From NCBI GenBank assembly GCA_024509875.1, contig JAMPIV010006398.1:1-64000 (forward strand): DNA of 64,000 nucleotides, in the 5' to 3' direction. Shown in pieces: positions 9,930 to 21,100 of the stretch. Each line of letters begins with the position of its first letter. The first letter of the stretch is position 1. The stretch is from Oreohelix idahoensis (Eukaryota > Mollusca > Gastropoda > Stylommatophora > Oreohelicidae). The translations under genes were made by a program, and so were the position numbers. The notes under the pieces were generated by a model. The model ran no database searches. It saw nothing but the letters and a program-made list of their open reading frames with translations, and was not told the DNA's origin.

Positions 9930-11801
9930 TCACACGGATGGCGGCTTAAAAAATCCGCTCCCAAATTTGTTTTTTCCAGATATATACTCAATGCTAAAAT
10001 TATATGGAGCCAAAAGTAAAGACCATCGGAGTAACCTGGAGTTCTCATGCCTAGCCTGTGCTAGAAACGATAAAGGTTTGTGGTCTGTTTGCAACTTAAA
10101 GGCCTTCCCATACAGATAAATATTGAATTTCTTTATTGCCCATATTACTGCAAGACATTCTTTTTCGCTAGTTGAGTAATTGATTTCAGCTTTATTCAAT
10201 TTTCTGCTAGCATATGCCACTGGGCTTAATTCCCCATCCAATGCATCTGATTTCTGTAGTAGAGTTGCACCTAACCCAATATTACTTGCATCCGTCCTTA
10301 CTATGAATTCTTGACTTAAGTCAGGTAATTTCAAAATGGGTTTACTTGTGAGCTTTTCCTTCAATTCTTGGTAAGTCATTTCACATTGTGGTGTCCATGT
10401 AATGCGATCTGGATGTCCTTTACGTGTCAAATCAGTTAACGGTGCACATATGGAATTAAAGTTTTTGATATACTTCTGGTAGAAACCACATAATGAGACA
10501 AAGGATCTCACGTCCTTCTTGGTTTGTGGTCTCGGGGCTTTCTGTAGTTTCTCTAAATTCTTTGGGTCAGGGGTCATGTTTCCCTGATAAACTGTGTGTC
10601 CCAAAAATTCCAATTCTTTACATCCAACGCAACATTTGGTTGGTCGGGCTGTTAAATTTGCCTCCCTAAGTCGATTAAACAGCATGTTCAGAGAGTCAAT
10701 GTGTTCCTCAAATGTTTCTGTTGCTATCAGGATATCATCCATGAAATTTGTTATACATGGATTATTCAGAGGGTCCAATAATTTTCTCATCATTCTAGAG
10801 AAGACACTAGGCGCATTCTTCAATCCAAATGGCAATCTATTAAACTCATAGTGTCCTTCTGAGGTACTAAAAGCTAGGTATGGTCTAACCTCAGGCTTTA
10901 CTGGAATCTGATAATATCCTTTACTCAGATCCACTTTGGAGAAATATTTAGCTTTATTTAGTCTGGCAAACAGCTGATTTGTATCCGGCAATGGATCCAC
11001 CTGTCCTTCTGTAATAGCATTCAGTCTCCTGTAATCTATACAGAGTCTATGTTCTCCAGAGGGCTTCCTTAAGAGTACAACACCGGAACTATTTGAAGAT
11101 TCACTGTGTGAAATAATTCCTTCCTTCAATAGATAGTCTATCTCTTCCTTCAAAGCTTTTTCCTTAGCAAACGGAATCGAATATGGTTTCATACAGACAG
11201 GTGTGGGGTCTATCAGTTTCATATCATATTCCAATAGGTTTGTATGCCCTGGTCGGTCTGTTAACACCTCTGCATGATTATTTAGAACCTGTTGCACTCT
11301 CTCTTTCTGAGTTTTCGTTAAATGTGTACTGATTTTCACCTGTGCTGCTGTCTCACAGGGGTGTAATGGATACTCAAATGATGAAAGTGGTTCCTTTTTC
11401 ATCTCCATGGCGATGGACAAGGTCAACAAGTGTGTCTCTTCCTGATGTTCTCTTTCCAAATATTTCTTCAGGAGATTCACATGATAGATTTTTTCTTTCC
11501 CCTTCTTATCTATCTTATAATTTGTTCTAGATACCTTCTCTAAAACTGTATATGGACCCTGCCATCCAATTTGTAACTTATTCTGACTCCCGGGCAAAAG
11601 AAGCAGTACTTTCTCTCCCACAGCCAAATTTCTGTCTTTCGCTTTCCTGTTATAATAGGCAGCATGTTTCTTCCTGGCTTGTTTCAAATTTTCATTGGCA
11701 AGTTTCCAACCAGTTTTTAAACGAGTGGTCAGCTCATTCACATATTGGTATGAAGATGTAATGTTTTCCTCTGCCTTTTCATCAGTCCACGTTCTTAACA
11801 A
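9930..11801 (-). pseudogene. pol: Pol of element C: integrase tail, RT and RNase H
   Basis: About 623 codons. First comes the end of integrase with a GPY module (IGWQGPYTVLEKV, near residue 80). A linker follows, then RT with VDLSKGYYQIPV and the catalytic FMDD at 10734-10745, then RNase H (RTDASNIGLGATL, Glu in SEKECLAV, LQTDHKPL). The frame reads a few codons into integrase upstream of the first ATG (KGPYVALLRTW), so the Met is not a real start. Integrase before RT places C with Gmr1-type elements. The 3' end is frameshifted at an A-run near 9983. In the other frame the usual NLGADFLSRHP ending of RNase H continues. RT residues look intact, but without protease and the integrase core the element cannot be autonomous. 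Confidence 0.85.
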
Positions 11802-11921
11802 AGCTACATATGGACCTTTAATTGTGTGGACCTATTTGTCCATGCACCGGTATGGTCTCTTCCACTCGAAGCTTTATAGTGATGATTTTTCCTCCCAGAA
11901 TTATCATTCACAAAACGACCG
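11802..11921 (-). other. Deletion junction between Gag ORF and pol ORF in element C
   Basis: Only about 120 bases, with stops in the relevant frames, separate the Gag-side ORF from the integrase tail. The roughly 150-residue DDE catalytic core that should lie here is gone. Confidence 0.6.
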
Positions 11922-13943
11922 CTACCAATTTTTTTTCTTGGGGCTTTCTCCCCACTTAAAATTCTTGATGAGAGATTTCCTCTCTACATCTTCTTCCTCC
12001 AGTTTGTTTAAGTCCGATTGAGGGATTTTCGGCTTATCCTGGGGTAAGACATCTCTTTGCACTCTCCGCATAGTGGCCATTGTAAAACAGTTAAGTGAAG
12101 CTTGTCCGTGAAAAGGGGCTTCCCATTCCATTTGGTCCACTTTATCAAATTTATATCTCTTTGTATTTTCAGGCCTACTTTTGCCCCGTGGCGTGTCCAG
12201 GTCCTGATCAATATTCCCACTTGTGGGTGTTCCCTCATGTGCTATGCTACACCTTTCTACAAAATTCTCAATGTCCCATCTTGCTTTGGGCCAATAATAA
12301 TTGTGAGCCACCTTTTGAATGATGGTACCTATCTTCTCATGGTCCCCATCTGGTTTCACATGTAGGCTCCTTATTAAGTCTGCCCTATATCTTTTTGGAA
12401 GAACCAGCTGTCCCTGACCTTTGGATCTAGCTCCAGTCTTCCTATACATCAACTTGTTTTTCATGTAAAAATCTCCCTTGCCTGGAGTTGTATGACAAGT
12501 TGACAATTTTCTGAAACAAGGCTTGAGTGTTTTATCCCCAGCTTGTGCCTTCCTCATCTCTTCTGGAGTGGTATCTAACATAATATCCTCCTCCTGTCTT
12601 GAGGTCGACCTGACCTGAAGCGTTGCCATATACACAGGTTTCCTTCTGCAACGGTCAGTGTCATGATTGTCCATCTGACAATTCTTACACCACCTTTTTC
12701 CTTGGTTGAAAGATTTTCTTTCATCATATTTCCTTTCATCGAATTGTGGGAATTTATTTTTATTTTCATACCGTGGCCTATCAAATTGGTGCTTACCTTT
12801 ATTTTGATCCTTAGGATCAAATTTATTAAAGTTCTGTGGTGCCCTAAAGTTATCCACTTGTTTCTTTTTATTTCCTGTTACCTCTGCTTGAGCTGCTTGA
12901 TACCTTTCAGCAACATTTAGCAACTCACCCAGCCTCTCTGCACCTTGTTCCATGAGAAACTTTCTCAGGTCTGGAGCCATGGACTCTCTTAATTGCTCTA
13001 TAAGGACCATTTCCTTAAGATCTTGGGTTTTCCCCAGAGAAGTCCATTTCTCCAAGTATGTCTCTATTCGTGCAGAGAACTGGTGATAGGTTTCACCTGA
13101 CAGTAGTTTAGCATTCCTAAATTTTTTCCTATAGAATTCTGCATTCTTTTCATATCTTAACAAAAGAGCCTGCTTTAGCATGTCATAATTTTCCTGATCA
13201 CCTCTACTCATTTTTGCAAAAACTTCATAAGCTGCCCCACGAAGTCCCTGAGATAACTTTAAGCTCCACCTTTCTCTCTCTAACCCATACGTGGTAGCTA
13301 ATAGTTCATACCTATTTAGGTAGCTCTCTATATCATCGTCTTTCTCAACAAAATGATCTAAATGAAAATTCATAGTTGAGGTTGAGGCTCCTTGGCTAGC
13401 AGTGGCATCAGAGGCAAAGGGACTGGCACCATTTTCAGGAGCATGGCCTTGAAACTCAAATTCCCTGAGTCGTAACTCATGTTCCCTTTGTAATCTCTTA
13501 TCTTCTGCTTCCCTTTCTGCAGCTAATTTCTTCTCTTCCCTTTCTGCAGCTAATTTCTTCTCTTCCCTTTCTGCAGCTAATTTCTTCTCTTCCCTTTCTG
13601 CAGCTAATTTCTTCTCTTCCCTTTCTGCAGCTAATTTCTTCTCTTCCCTTTCTGCAGCTAATCTCTTGTCTTCCCTTTCGGCAGTCAATCTTCTTTCTTC
13701 TGCTTCCAATTTCTTAGCCTCAGCCTCAATCTGCAACCTCTTAGTCTCAGCCTCAGCCTCAAATTGTAACTTCTTAATTTCCCTTTCCGCCTCTAACTTT
13801 CTTTCGGCTTCAAACCTTCTTTCTTCGCGTTCAATAAATTTGTCACATTCCGTAGTGACATAGGCAACCATAACTTGCCCATCTAATCCTAACTCTTTTG
13901 CAGTCTGAACAGCAGCAGATCGAAACTTGGCCAGGTTCGCCAT
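11922..13943 (-). CDS. gag: Gag of element C with integrase zinc-finger remnant
   Basis: 673 aa from ATG at 13943. Residues 1-35 form a small conserved start domain (LGLDGQVMVAYV). Residues about 40-165 are a highly charged coiled coil with five or so 9-residue EEKKLAAER repeats. About 195-370 is a capsid-like helical domain (VEKDDDIESYLNRYE...YHQFSARIETYLEKW). A canonical zinc knuckle C-X2-C-X4-H-X4-C lies at residues 419-432. The protease is missing. The frame runs directly into an integrase-type sequence (KNKLMYRKTG, LVLPKRYRADLI, HNYYWPKARWDI) whose last Cys pair is degraded (CSIAHEG). The final about 100 residues, ending SPKKKNW, are not recognised. Gag would build the particle; the rest looks like a deletion fusion. 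Confidence 0.8.
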   Translation of the reverse strand: MANLAKFRSAAVQTAKELGLDGQVMVAYVTTECDKFIEREERRFEAERKLEAEREIKKLQFEAEAETKRLQIEAEAKKLEAEERRLTAEREDKRLAAEREEKKLAAEREEKKLAAEREEKKLAAEREEKKLAAEREEKKLAAEREAEDKRLQREHELRLREFEFQGHAPENGASPFASDATASQGASTSTMNFHLDHFVEKDDDIESYLNRYELLATTYGLERERWSLKLSQGLRGAAYEVFAKMSRGDQENYDMLKQALLLRYEKNAEFYRKKFRNAKLLSGETYHQFSARIETYLEKWTSLGKTQDLKEMVLIEQLRESMAPDLRKFLMEQGAERLGELLNVAERYQAAQAEVTGNKKKQVDNFRAPQNFNKFDPKDQNKGKHQFDRPRYENKNKFPQFDERKYDERKSFNQGKRWCKNCQMDNHDTDRCRRKPVYMATLQVRSTSRQEEDIMLDTTPEEMRKAQAGDKTLKPCFRKLSTCHTTPGKGDFYMKNKLMYRKTGARSKGQGQLVLPKRYRADLIRSLHVKPDGDHEKIGTIIQKVAHNYYWPKARWDIENFVERCSIAHEGTPTSGNIDQDLDTPRGKSRPENTKRYKFDKVDQMEWEAPFHGQASLNCFTMATMRRVQRDVLPQDKPKIPQSDLNKLEEEDVERKSLIKNFKWGESPKKKNW
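13501..13668 (-). repeat. 27-bp tandem repeat inside gag of element C
   Basis: About six copies of a 27-bp unit (plus-strand core CTGCAGCTAATTTCTTCTCT) encode the 9-residue repeat EEKKLAAER. Copies are nearly identical in DNA, showing recent expansion in frame. Confidence 0.85.
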
Positions 13944-14124
13944 TGTCTATCAGGTAAGTTTATACAATGTCTAACCAACAATTCAATTTCTAACTATATA
14001 TCTAATGGACAACACAGGCACCGTGAGCTCAACTTTATTTAATTCCACCCAAGGATACCTTTTAATTCTTATATTCCCTGAAGTAAATTACCCCCAATAT
14101 TTTTAATAGGGAAAGATTCAAAAT

Positions 14125-14142
14125 CCCAAGAGCGAGACCCCA
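14125..14142 (-). other. Likely primer binding site of element C
   Basis: On the minus strand the 5' LTR end CACCACA is followed by TATAT and TGGGGTCTCGCTCTTGGG. The TGG start five bases from the LTR, plus a following GATTTTGAATC resembling a tRNA T-arm complement, suit a tRNA primer. The tRNA was not identified; tRNA-Pro is only partly similar. Confidence 0.5.
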
Positions 14143-14147
14143 ATATA

Positions 14148-16562
14148 TGTGGTGAGATGGGATGTTATAAATATTTATAGGGGGACTTAGTGTACTGACT
14201 GAGATCAGCTGTGAAGGTATCTATATCTAATGAGAGTAGTGTATTATAGATAACCTTACTTGCTGCCACATATATATATATATCTCAGTCAGAATTATTC
14301 TGGAATAGTGTGGTGACTACGTTGTATGTCTAGGGTATGTGTATGATGAAGTGTAAGTCATAACAACAACAGACAGATAAACAATTTAATTTATTCCACC
14401 ACACTTGACAACACTGTGACACTCACATACATATAACACTCTAAAGGATATCTTAAAGGAGTCACTGATAACTTTCAAATAACAATATGTATTCATTGCT
14501 GTTATGAATGAATATGTGTCCTGATTCAAAAACAAAGGGAACCAGGAATCACAATCAATTTTACTTACAAGTTATATGTACAGAATTTATCAATATGAAT
14601 ATGGTAATGACATATATTATTAAAAGTATCCTATGTGTGTCAGTTGTGTAGTAGTAATATGAGGTAATACTGGTTTTGTTTTGTTCAAGCTCTGTTGGTA
14701 TTTGTCATCATGACTTCAATAGTTTGTCTTTATGGGAACTATTATTAGAGATGTTCTCAGTTCCTGATATTAACACAATTTAATTCCCCTCTTAATTTTA
14801 TTTTTACAAGGTCATTTTAAGCTGGGGGTACATAATTTTGAGCTCAGCTGGCCACATCAGCTTATCTGGCGTGATGGCGGCAGGAACAGACTCCTCTGCT
14901 CGATTCTCCCCTCGGCTCTGGAGACACCTCACTGATAGCTAAATGGACCAAGGAGTATGCTGTCCGACTCTGGATTCAGCAAAGCTCTGACCAGGTGCTG
15001 CTCAATACCATCAAGACCACGGTCCCTGAAAACAAGAAGGATGTACCTTCTACTTCATAACTAATTTATACTCTCTTTTTACACTGAGCACAATACATCA
15101 CAAACATTGAGTTCAGAGCGTTAGGCCAACTGTCAGCTTCATCTGAAATACTTTATACCAGTATTTACCTCCTTAATGGTTACTACGCCTCTGCACTTCC
15201 AGCATTATTTCTGTCTAATCAATAATCTAGGTGTCAGTGTACTGTTTGGCCATTCCATGCAGTTTTACTTTCCTCCGACACCTTCTGTTCAGGCTGGAGC
15301 ATTATAGGCTTTACATCAGGTTTGCTACTGAACTACACATATATACAGGCATAAATTAACAATTCACATTCAATTTTCATTAAAAGATACTGAATGTTTC
15401 AAGCTTACCACAATTCATGGAAACAAACACAGATACGTTGATTAGCAATGAATTCTGGCACAACTACTGGCACAAATTCCCCTCTGCTTATGTTCCAGGC
15501 TTTTATTTAGCAAAAATATGAGCTGGCTTCAACGCACTGTTGCTTTATCAAGCTTATTTGACTAGTGGTCTCGAACTAACGCTCCTAAGTGAGTATATCA
15601 GCGAGTCTAGCCAATGGAGCCACGTTTCGACAAGTATTTGAAAAAATTTTAACTTCCTACGTCTCCCCTAACAACCAAAAATAGTATTTATAGTCCGACT
15701 AATCGTGTGTAGCCTTACATATCATTCCAGCCAATCAGTTCAAATGTAACTTGTGGCCCATTTCCCGTACAATGGTGGTGTAAAAAAATCTACCACTGAG
15801 CGATTCTGATTTTGGGTGTTGTCTGACAGCACCATCATTTTATTTTGGCTATAACTTGTTAATTCCTAGACTATTTGCATAACGTTGTACATATTCTTTG
15901 TCAGCAAACCCTAAGGAACCCAAATATATATATTTAATAGAACTAATATGCTGCGTTCAAAATATGCAATTCCTTCTACCTCCTGTTTCGAAGATGTGCT
16001 GTCTGGGTACTGTAATGTTTTCAAACGTAAACCCATCTATTGTTATCTTTCCTAATAAGCGTTTTTTTTGTGATTTTAAAACCTAACTCTGGGAAGGGTA
16101 GTGAATTTATCACTGTCGATTGAAATAAAGTTAGTGCATGTAGTCTTACACGCGTGATGGCAGCATTTGTGTATCGCGCGACGCGTGTTTAGTGTTCGGC
16201 TTTCTGCCTCTCCCTTCTCGCTATCCTTTAGTCCATCTGTCTTTTGTTTTTGGTAACATAGTGTAGAAAAAGACATGAATGGAATTTAAAATTTAGGTCA
16301 ACTTGCATATTTCAAGGTTTTTCTTAGAAAGGCAGCACATTTTATTGTGTGTTTGGGAAACGCGTGTATGTTGCAGAAGGCCTTTAATATCAACGTGAAA
16401 CGTTACAATTTGCATACGCAGTAGAAAACAAGGGGATTTCGAGTACTGTCATTGTGACAGCACTGTTCTTTACCATTCTTCTTCCTTTATTTATTATATG
16501 TATTTATTAGGCTTTATATTTACTTGATAATTTATATATGTGGATTAGAATATTCCACGACA
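14148..16562 (-). repeat. 5' LTR of element C
   Basis: 2415 bp. Compared with 7423-9834 it has two more bases in a TA run, one less T near 14475, a rearranged A/T run near 15645 and two more T near 16070. Otherwise I see no difference. It drives transcription toward lower coordinates. Confidence 0.92.
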
Positions 16563-17536
16563 ACTTTCAAGAAGAGAAAAGGGATGCCCGTATTATCGCT
16601 TGATTAGTCCAGAGATCACTGCTACACATGAGAACCCATTGCTAGCGGTTCAATATTATTATATGAAAAAACTGTGCTGAACCTTATGTTAAAGAATCTT
16701 CGCTAGACGAGATGTGGTAGAAGCCATATTGGATATTGTTTATAATCTGACGTGCTTTGTCAGTAAACTCAGTTGATATATATATATATATGGGCAATAC
16801 TGAATGCTTGGCTACTGACAGTCCATTATAATATTATTCTACATGAGTGCCCATGTAACATAACATTGCAAGACCAGTTATCCACTGTACCATGATGTAT
16901 TATGCCAACCTGTGATTTGTCACTATCTGTGCTGTCGAGTGTGTACGTCCAATTAAACTTTAGTAAAGGTACACAGTCGTTGGTGTCGATGACTTCCAGC
17001 CATACATGAGTGTAAGAAAAGAACATTTGTCAACACCACGAACCCTTCCTATCATTCGCACATTATACACTCCATCTATGTCTACACACCACTGCGTAGG
17101 TCAAGTTGACATTCCATACTCGAACCACGAGCAACACAACAACACAGTATTTAACTCTGGTGATGTTCGAGCGAGCTTCAGTAATCAGAACACCAGAGGA
17201 CTTTATCAACTCTTGCTCAGGGCAAGGGTCTTGTATTAAGAGTTTATCAACTGATGATGATGATGATGTCTGCTTCCATCCACTTATAATTATCTTTTGG
17301 TGGACATCATTAACGGGAATAAAATACCAACTTTATCAACTGGTGGACCAGCTTTCTGGGTTTGACCTCGCAGAAGTTCAGAAGTCAACAGATTACCGAT
17401 ACCAGACCGTTTCCTGTGGCTGATACGACATACTTGCAGTATTGGTTTGCTATTTGTCAACACTTTGTCACGTGACCTGTCAAGTGAATGCAGTATGTAG
17501 GTCAGCGTTGTTGACATTTTTACATTAGACATTACA
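16563..17536 (+). repeat. 5' LTR of element B, second part
   Basis: Continues after the ACTTT duplication and matches 24320-24704 up to CTGTCGAG (16939). Beyond that the 3' LTR is truncated, so the end is inferred. AATAAA at about 17315 is a likely poly(A) signal and the stretch ends AGACATTACA. CATACATGAGTG near 17001 is shared with the LTR of A. Confidence 0.65.
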
Positions 17537-18159
17537 GAGTTTCACAGAACAGTTGGATCAATTCTTGTCAATATTAACAGGAAGACAGTATTAGTGAACT
17601 AAGAAGTCCTATTTTCATCGATGGATCTTCTTGTTTTCTGTATATGAACTTTAATATTTAAGGCCAGAATGTTTAATTGAATAAAGTGGCAGTTTGTTTG
17701 TTTTCATAAAAATAACTTTGCCATTAGTTTTGTTTTGATTTGTTTGTAATTTGTTGGTCTAACCTTTTCTATCTTTCTGTTCTATTCACAATTTATATTC
17801 ATATACTGTGACGTCATTTGTGTTGTTATTCTTTGCAGATTCAGTGATTATTTTCATTGATTTCCCTATTTGATTTATTTTGATTTCTGCAAACGTTCTT
17901 GTATTGTCAGTCCTATTTATACTTTATGTATTCTGTTGGTTGACATATGTTTTATATAGGTATATTTCATAAGACACAATTGCCTGTGCACTGCACTTGG
18001 ATTATGGTATAAACCAGTACCTGATTATTATTACTATTATACAAGACCTTATTAAGGCTTGTGACCCACAGATATTGGGATAGTATACTGATTAATCAAG
18101 TCATTAAGAACTTGTGGTATTATTATTGGTTCAGGTGATTAGTATTATTGTTAGACATC
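17537..18159 (+). other. Leader of element B
   Basis: Untranslated; aligns with the leaders of A and E (for example TTAGTTTTGTTTTGATTTGTTTG near 17726 and ATACTGTGACGTCATT near 17803). TATTGGTTCAGGTG at about 18124 resembles a 3' splice site just before gag. Confidence 0.6.
18042..18114 (+). other. Paired leader hairpins upstream of gag (element B)
   Basis: CAAGACCTT/AAGGCTTG (18042-18061) is followed by ACCCA...TTGGG (18064-18079) and a second CAAG...CTTG hairpin (18097-18114). It lies 46 bases before the gag ATG. Same module as in A, D and E. Confidence 0.6.
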
Positions 18160-21100
18160 ATGTCTACATTAGAATACTTCATTACACAAGGGAAAGCCCT
18201 TGATAAGACTGGTCAACAATTAGAACAATGGGCTGTTGCTCAATATGACAAAGCATTAGCTGCAGAAGAGAAAAAAGCTGCTGCAGAAGAAAGAAAAGCT
18301 ATGGCTGAAGAGAAAAGATTAGAAAGAGAAGCTGAGGCTGCTGCTGAACAAAAGAAATTGCAGATGCAGGTGGAGGAAAGGAGATTTGAAGCTGAACAAA
18401 AAAAATTAGAAAGAGAAGCTGCAGCTGAACAAAAAAAATTAGAAAGAGAAGCTGCTGCTGAACAAAAAAGATTAGACAGGGAGGCTGAACAAAAAAGATT
18501 AGATGCTGAAGAGAAAAAAGCAATAAGAGAACATGAATTTGAGTTAGAGAAATTGAGATTGACAAGTATGAGTAATGTTAATCAGGCATCTAGTGGTAAT
18601 GGTAAACCTTCTACTTACAAGGTTAAGGTTCCACCGTTCAATCAGTCCAGTGACGATATTACATTCTGGCTGGATAGATTTGAACGTTCTTGTCGTACAC
18701 ATAATGTGGATAAATCACAATACGCTAATCAATTATCAGAAAACTTGAAAGGTGAATCTTTGACTAGATTATGCCTTGTAGGAGAAGCAGATAAGGATAA
18801 TTATGATGTCATTAGGGCGGCTTTGATAAAAAAATATCAGCTAAGTGAGGAAGGCTATCGCCTTTTATTTAAAACGATGGTGCCTGAGACGGGTGTAGAA
18901 TTCTCAGAATTCACTGCAAAGGCACGTCTCACAGTTGATCGTTGGATTGAGCTTTCCAAAACAGAAAAAACGTATGAAGGACTTATGGATTTGTTGCTCA
19001 GAGATAAGATTATGTCATGTGTGAACAAACCTTTCCTTGAATTTATACATGAGCGTAAACCCAAATCTCTAAAAGAAATGGAAGAATATTGTTCCCAATA
19101 TGTCACTGCACACCCCGACGTGACTTTTGGCAACACTAAGATTAAGGAGAGTATGCCAGTTGCTTCAGCAACACCATACAATCCCAATTATTCACACAGA
19201 TTTCAGGGACCTCAAAACAGATTTGATAAAAAAGGTAACCATAATAATTATCAAAACCAAGGTAACCAATCATTTCAGGGTTCTTCTTCAAAGAACTGGA
19301 GACGACCTGATAGCTCTCGACACAGGGGTGGTCATAATTATAGGAATTTCCGTAGAGGAAGTAATTATAGAAACTATCAGGGTTATCCGTCTTGGAGTCA
19401 ACAAGATCATAATTACAGAGATACTCATTATAATGAATATGATAATGGTAACCAAGGGAACTATGACTCAAACCCAAATAGGGGTTACAATAGAGGTAAC
19501 AATAACTACAGAGGTGATAATAACCGAGGTAGATCTCAATACAAAAGACATAAACCACATTTTCAGGCAAACTCTGTACAACAAGAGTCCCATGAAGCCT
19601 ATAAACAGAGTAAAGATAATAATGATGCTAGTAATATGGCATGTGCCGCTTTTGATTTTGGGAGAGCATCTCAGTGCCCCCAATGCAAAACGTTATTTGA
19701 GCCAACCACAGTGTCTACTTTAAGCTGTGGCCATCCTCTTCCTGCTCTTCCGGCATCAGTCGCGCATGATGGAAGAGGTTCTCTTGTCTTACATAAGGGT
19801 TTAGTGAATAACAATCCAGTCTCTGTGCTATTTGATTCTGGATGCACCACAATTGGTGTTAGGCAGTCACTCGTAGATCCTTCCCGTGCCACTGGACAAG
19901 TAGTCAAATGTGTAACATTTGGCGGCACATTAGAGAAATACTCTACTGCTATCATTAGGATTGCTACTCCTTTCTTTACAGGAGATGTACACGCATGTCT
20001 TCTTCCGAATCCGATCGCTGACCTCATCATCGGTCGCATTCATGGAGTCAAGGAATGCACTCCGCAACAAATTTCCACGTGGGAAAGGCAAAACATGCAG
20101 ATTGCTAACGCTGTAGTCACTAGAGCTCAGGCTCTTAATATGCCTCAAACTTCATCTACTGAAGATAATGAAGTGCATAACCAAGATAATCCCTTGGTAA
20201 TTTCTCGTGACTCGTTTATAAAACAGCAAGAAGATGATCCCACTCTGAAGAAATTCTTCATTCTTGCAACTAAAGGTGATCCGAATAAAGACACAAGTCG
20301 TAAATCGTGGATTACAAAGAAGAATGGCGTACTTGTACGTATGGTTCAAGACTCCATTACGTCAAGTCATTCTCAAATCCTGGTTCCCAAGAATTTGAGA
20401 GTTAAAATTTTGCAGCACGCTCACGACTCTCAGTGTGCTGGACACATGGGTTTTTCCCGTACTAAGTCAAGAGTCCTTGCGGCTTTCTTTTGGCCATTGG
20501 TAAACAAGGACATACGGATTTATTGTCGATCTTGTAAAGTATGTCAGGAAGTTAAATCCAAAGGTCCACGGCATGCTGCACCCATTCAGGCGGCGGACAT
20601 TCCTATTCGGCCGTTCCAAAAAATGGCCATAGACATAATTGGTCCATTTAAGATCAAGTCTGCCAGAGGACATCAGTTTATCTTGACGTGTGTTGATATG
20701 TGCACACGTTGGCCAGAGGCTATTCCTCTGAAGAGCATTACTACTGCTGATATTGCAGATGCTCTTTGGCTTATATTTTCTCGTCTGGGGTTCCCCGGAG
20801 AGATATTGTCAGACCATGGCACCCAACTAATATCAGATACCATGTCTCAAGTAATGTCTACTCTGCAGATAGATAGATCTTTAAGTAGTATCTACCATCC
20901 AATGTCTAATGGTATGGTCGAACGCCTTAATAGAACACTTAAAAACTTACTGGGGAAGATAACTGAGGATCATCCTCAAGACTGGGACAGAGTTTTACCT
21001 GCGGCCCTCTTCGCTTACAGAGAGGTACCCAATGAACATACAGGATTTTCTCCCTTTGAACTCGTCTTTGGCGCGCGTCCGCGTGGCCCTATGTCGTTGC

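Larger units (their letters stand above)
7423..16562 (-). mobile_element. Element C: young, internally deleted LTR retrotransposon nested in B
   Basis: It begins TGTGGTGAGATGG and ends CCACGACA, flanked by the 5-bp duplication ACTTT (7418-7422 and 16563-16567). The empty site is visible in the 3' LTR of B (24320-24324). The two LTRs, 2412 and 2415 bp, differ by about four changes, three of them in simple runs, so insertion was recent. On the minus strand it encodes Gag with a CCHC knuckle, an integrase zinc-binding remnant, an integrase GPY tail, RT and RNase H. Protease and the integrase catalytic core are missing. A copy so young and so incomplete must have been mobilised by proteins supplied by another copy. 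Confidence 0.92.

Noticed and set aside
19142..19570. 142-codon minus-strand Tyr/Cys-rich frame
   Set aside because: Antisense shadow of the Asn/Arg/Gly-rich gag region of element B.
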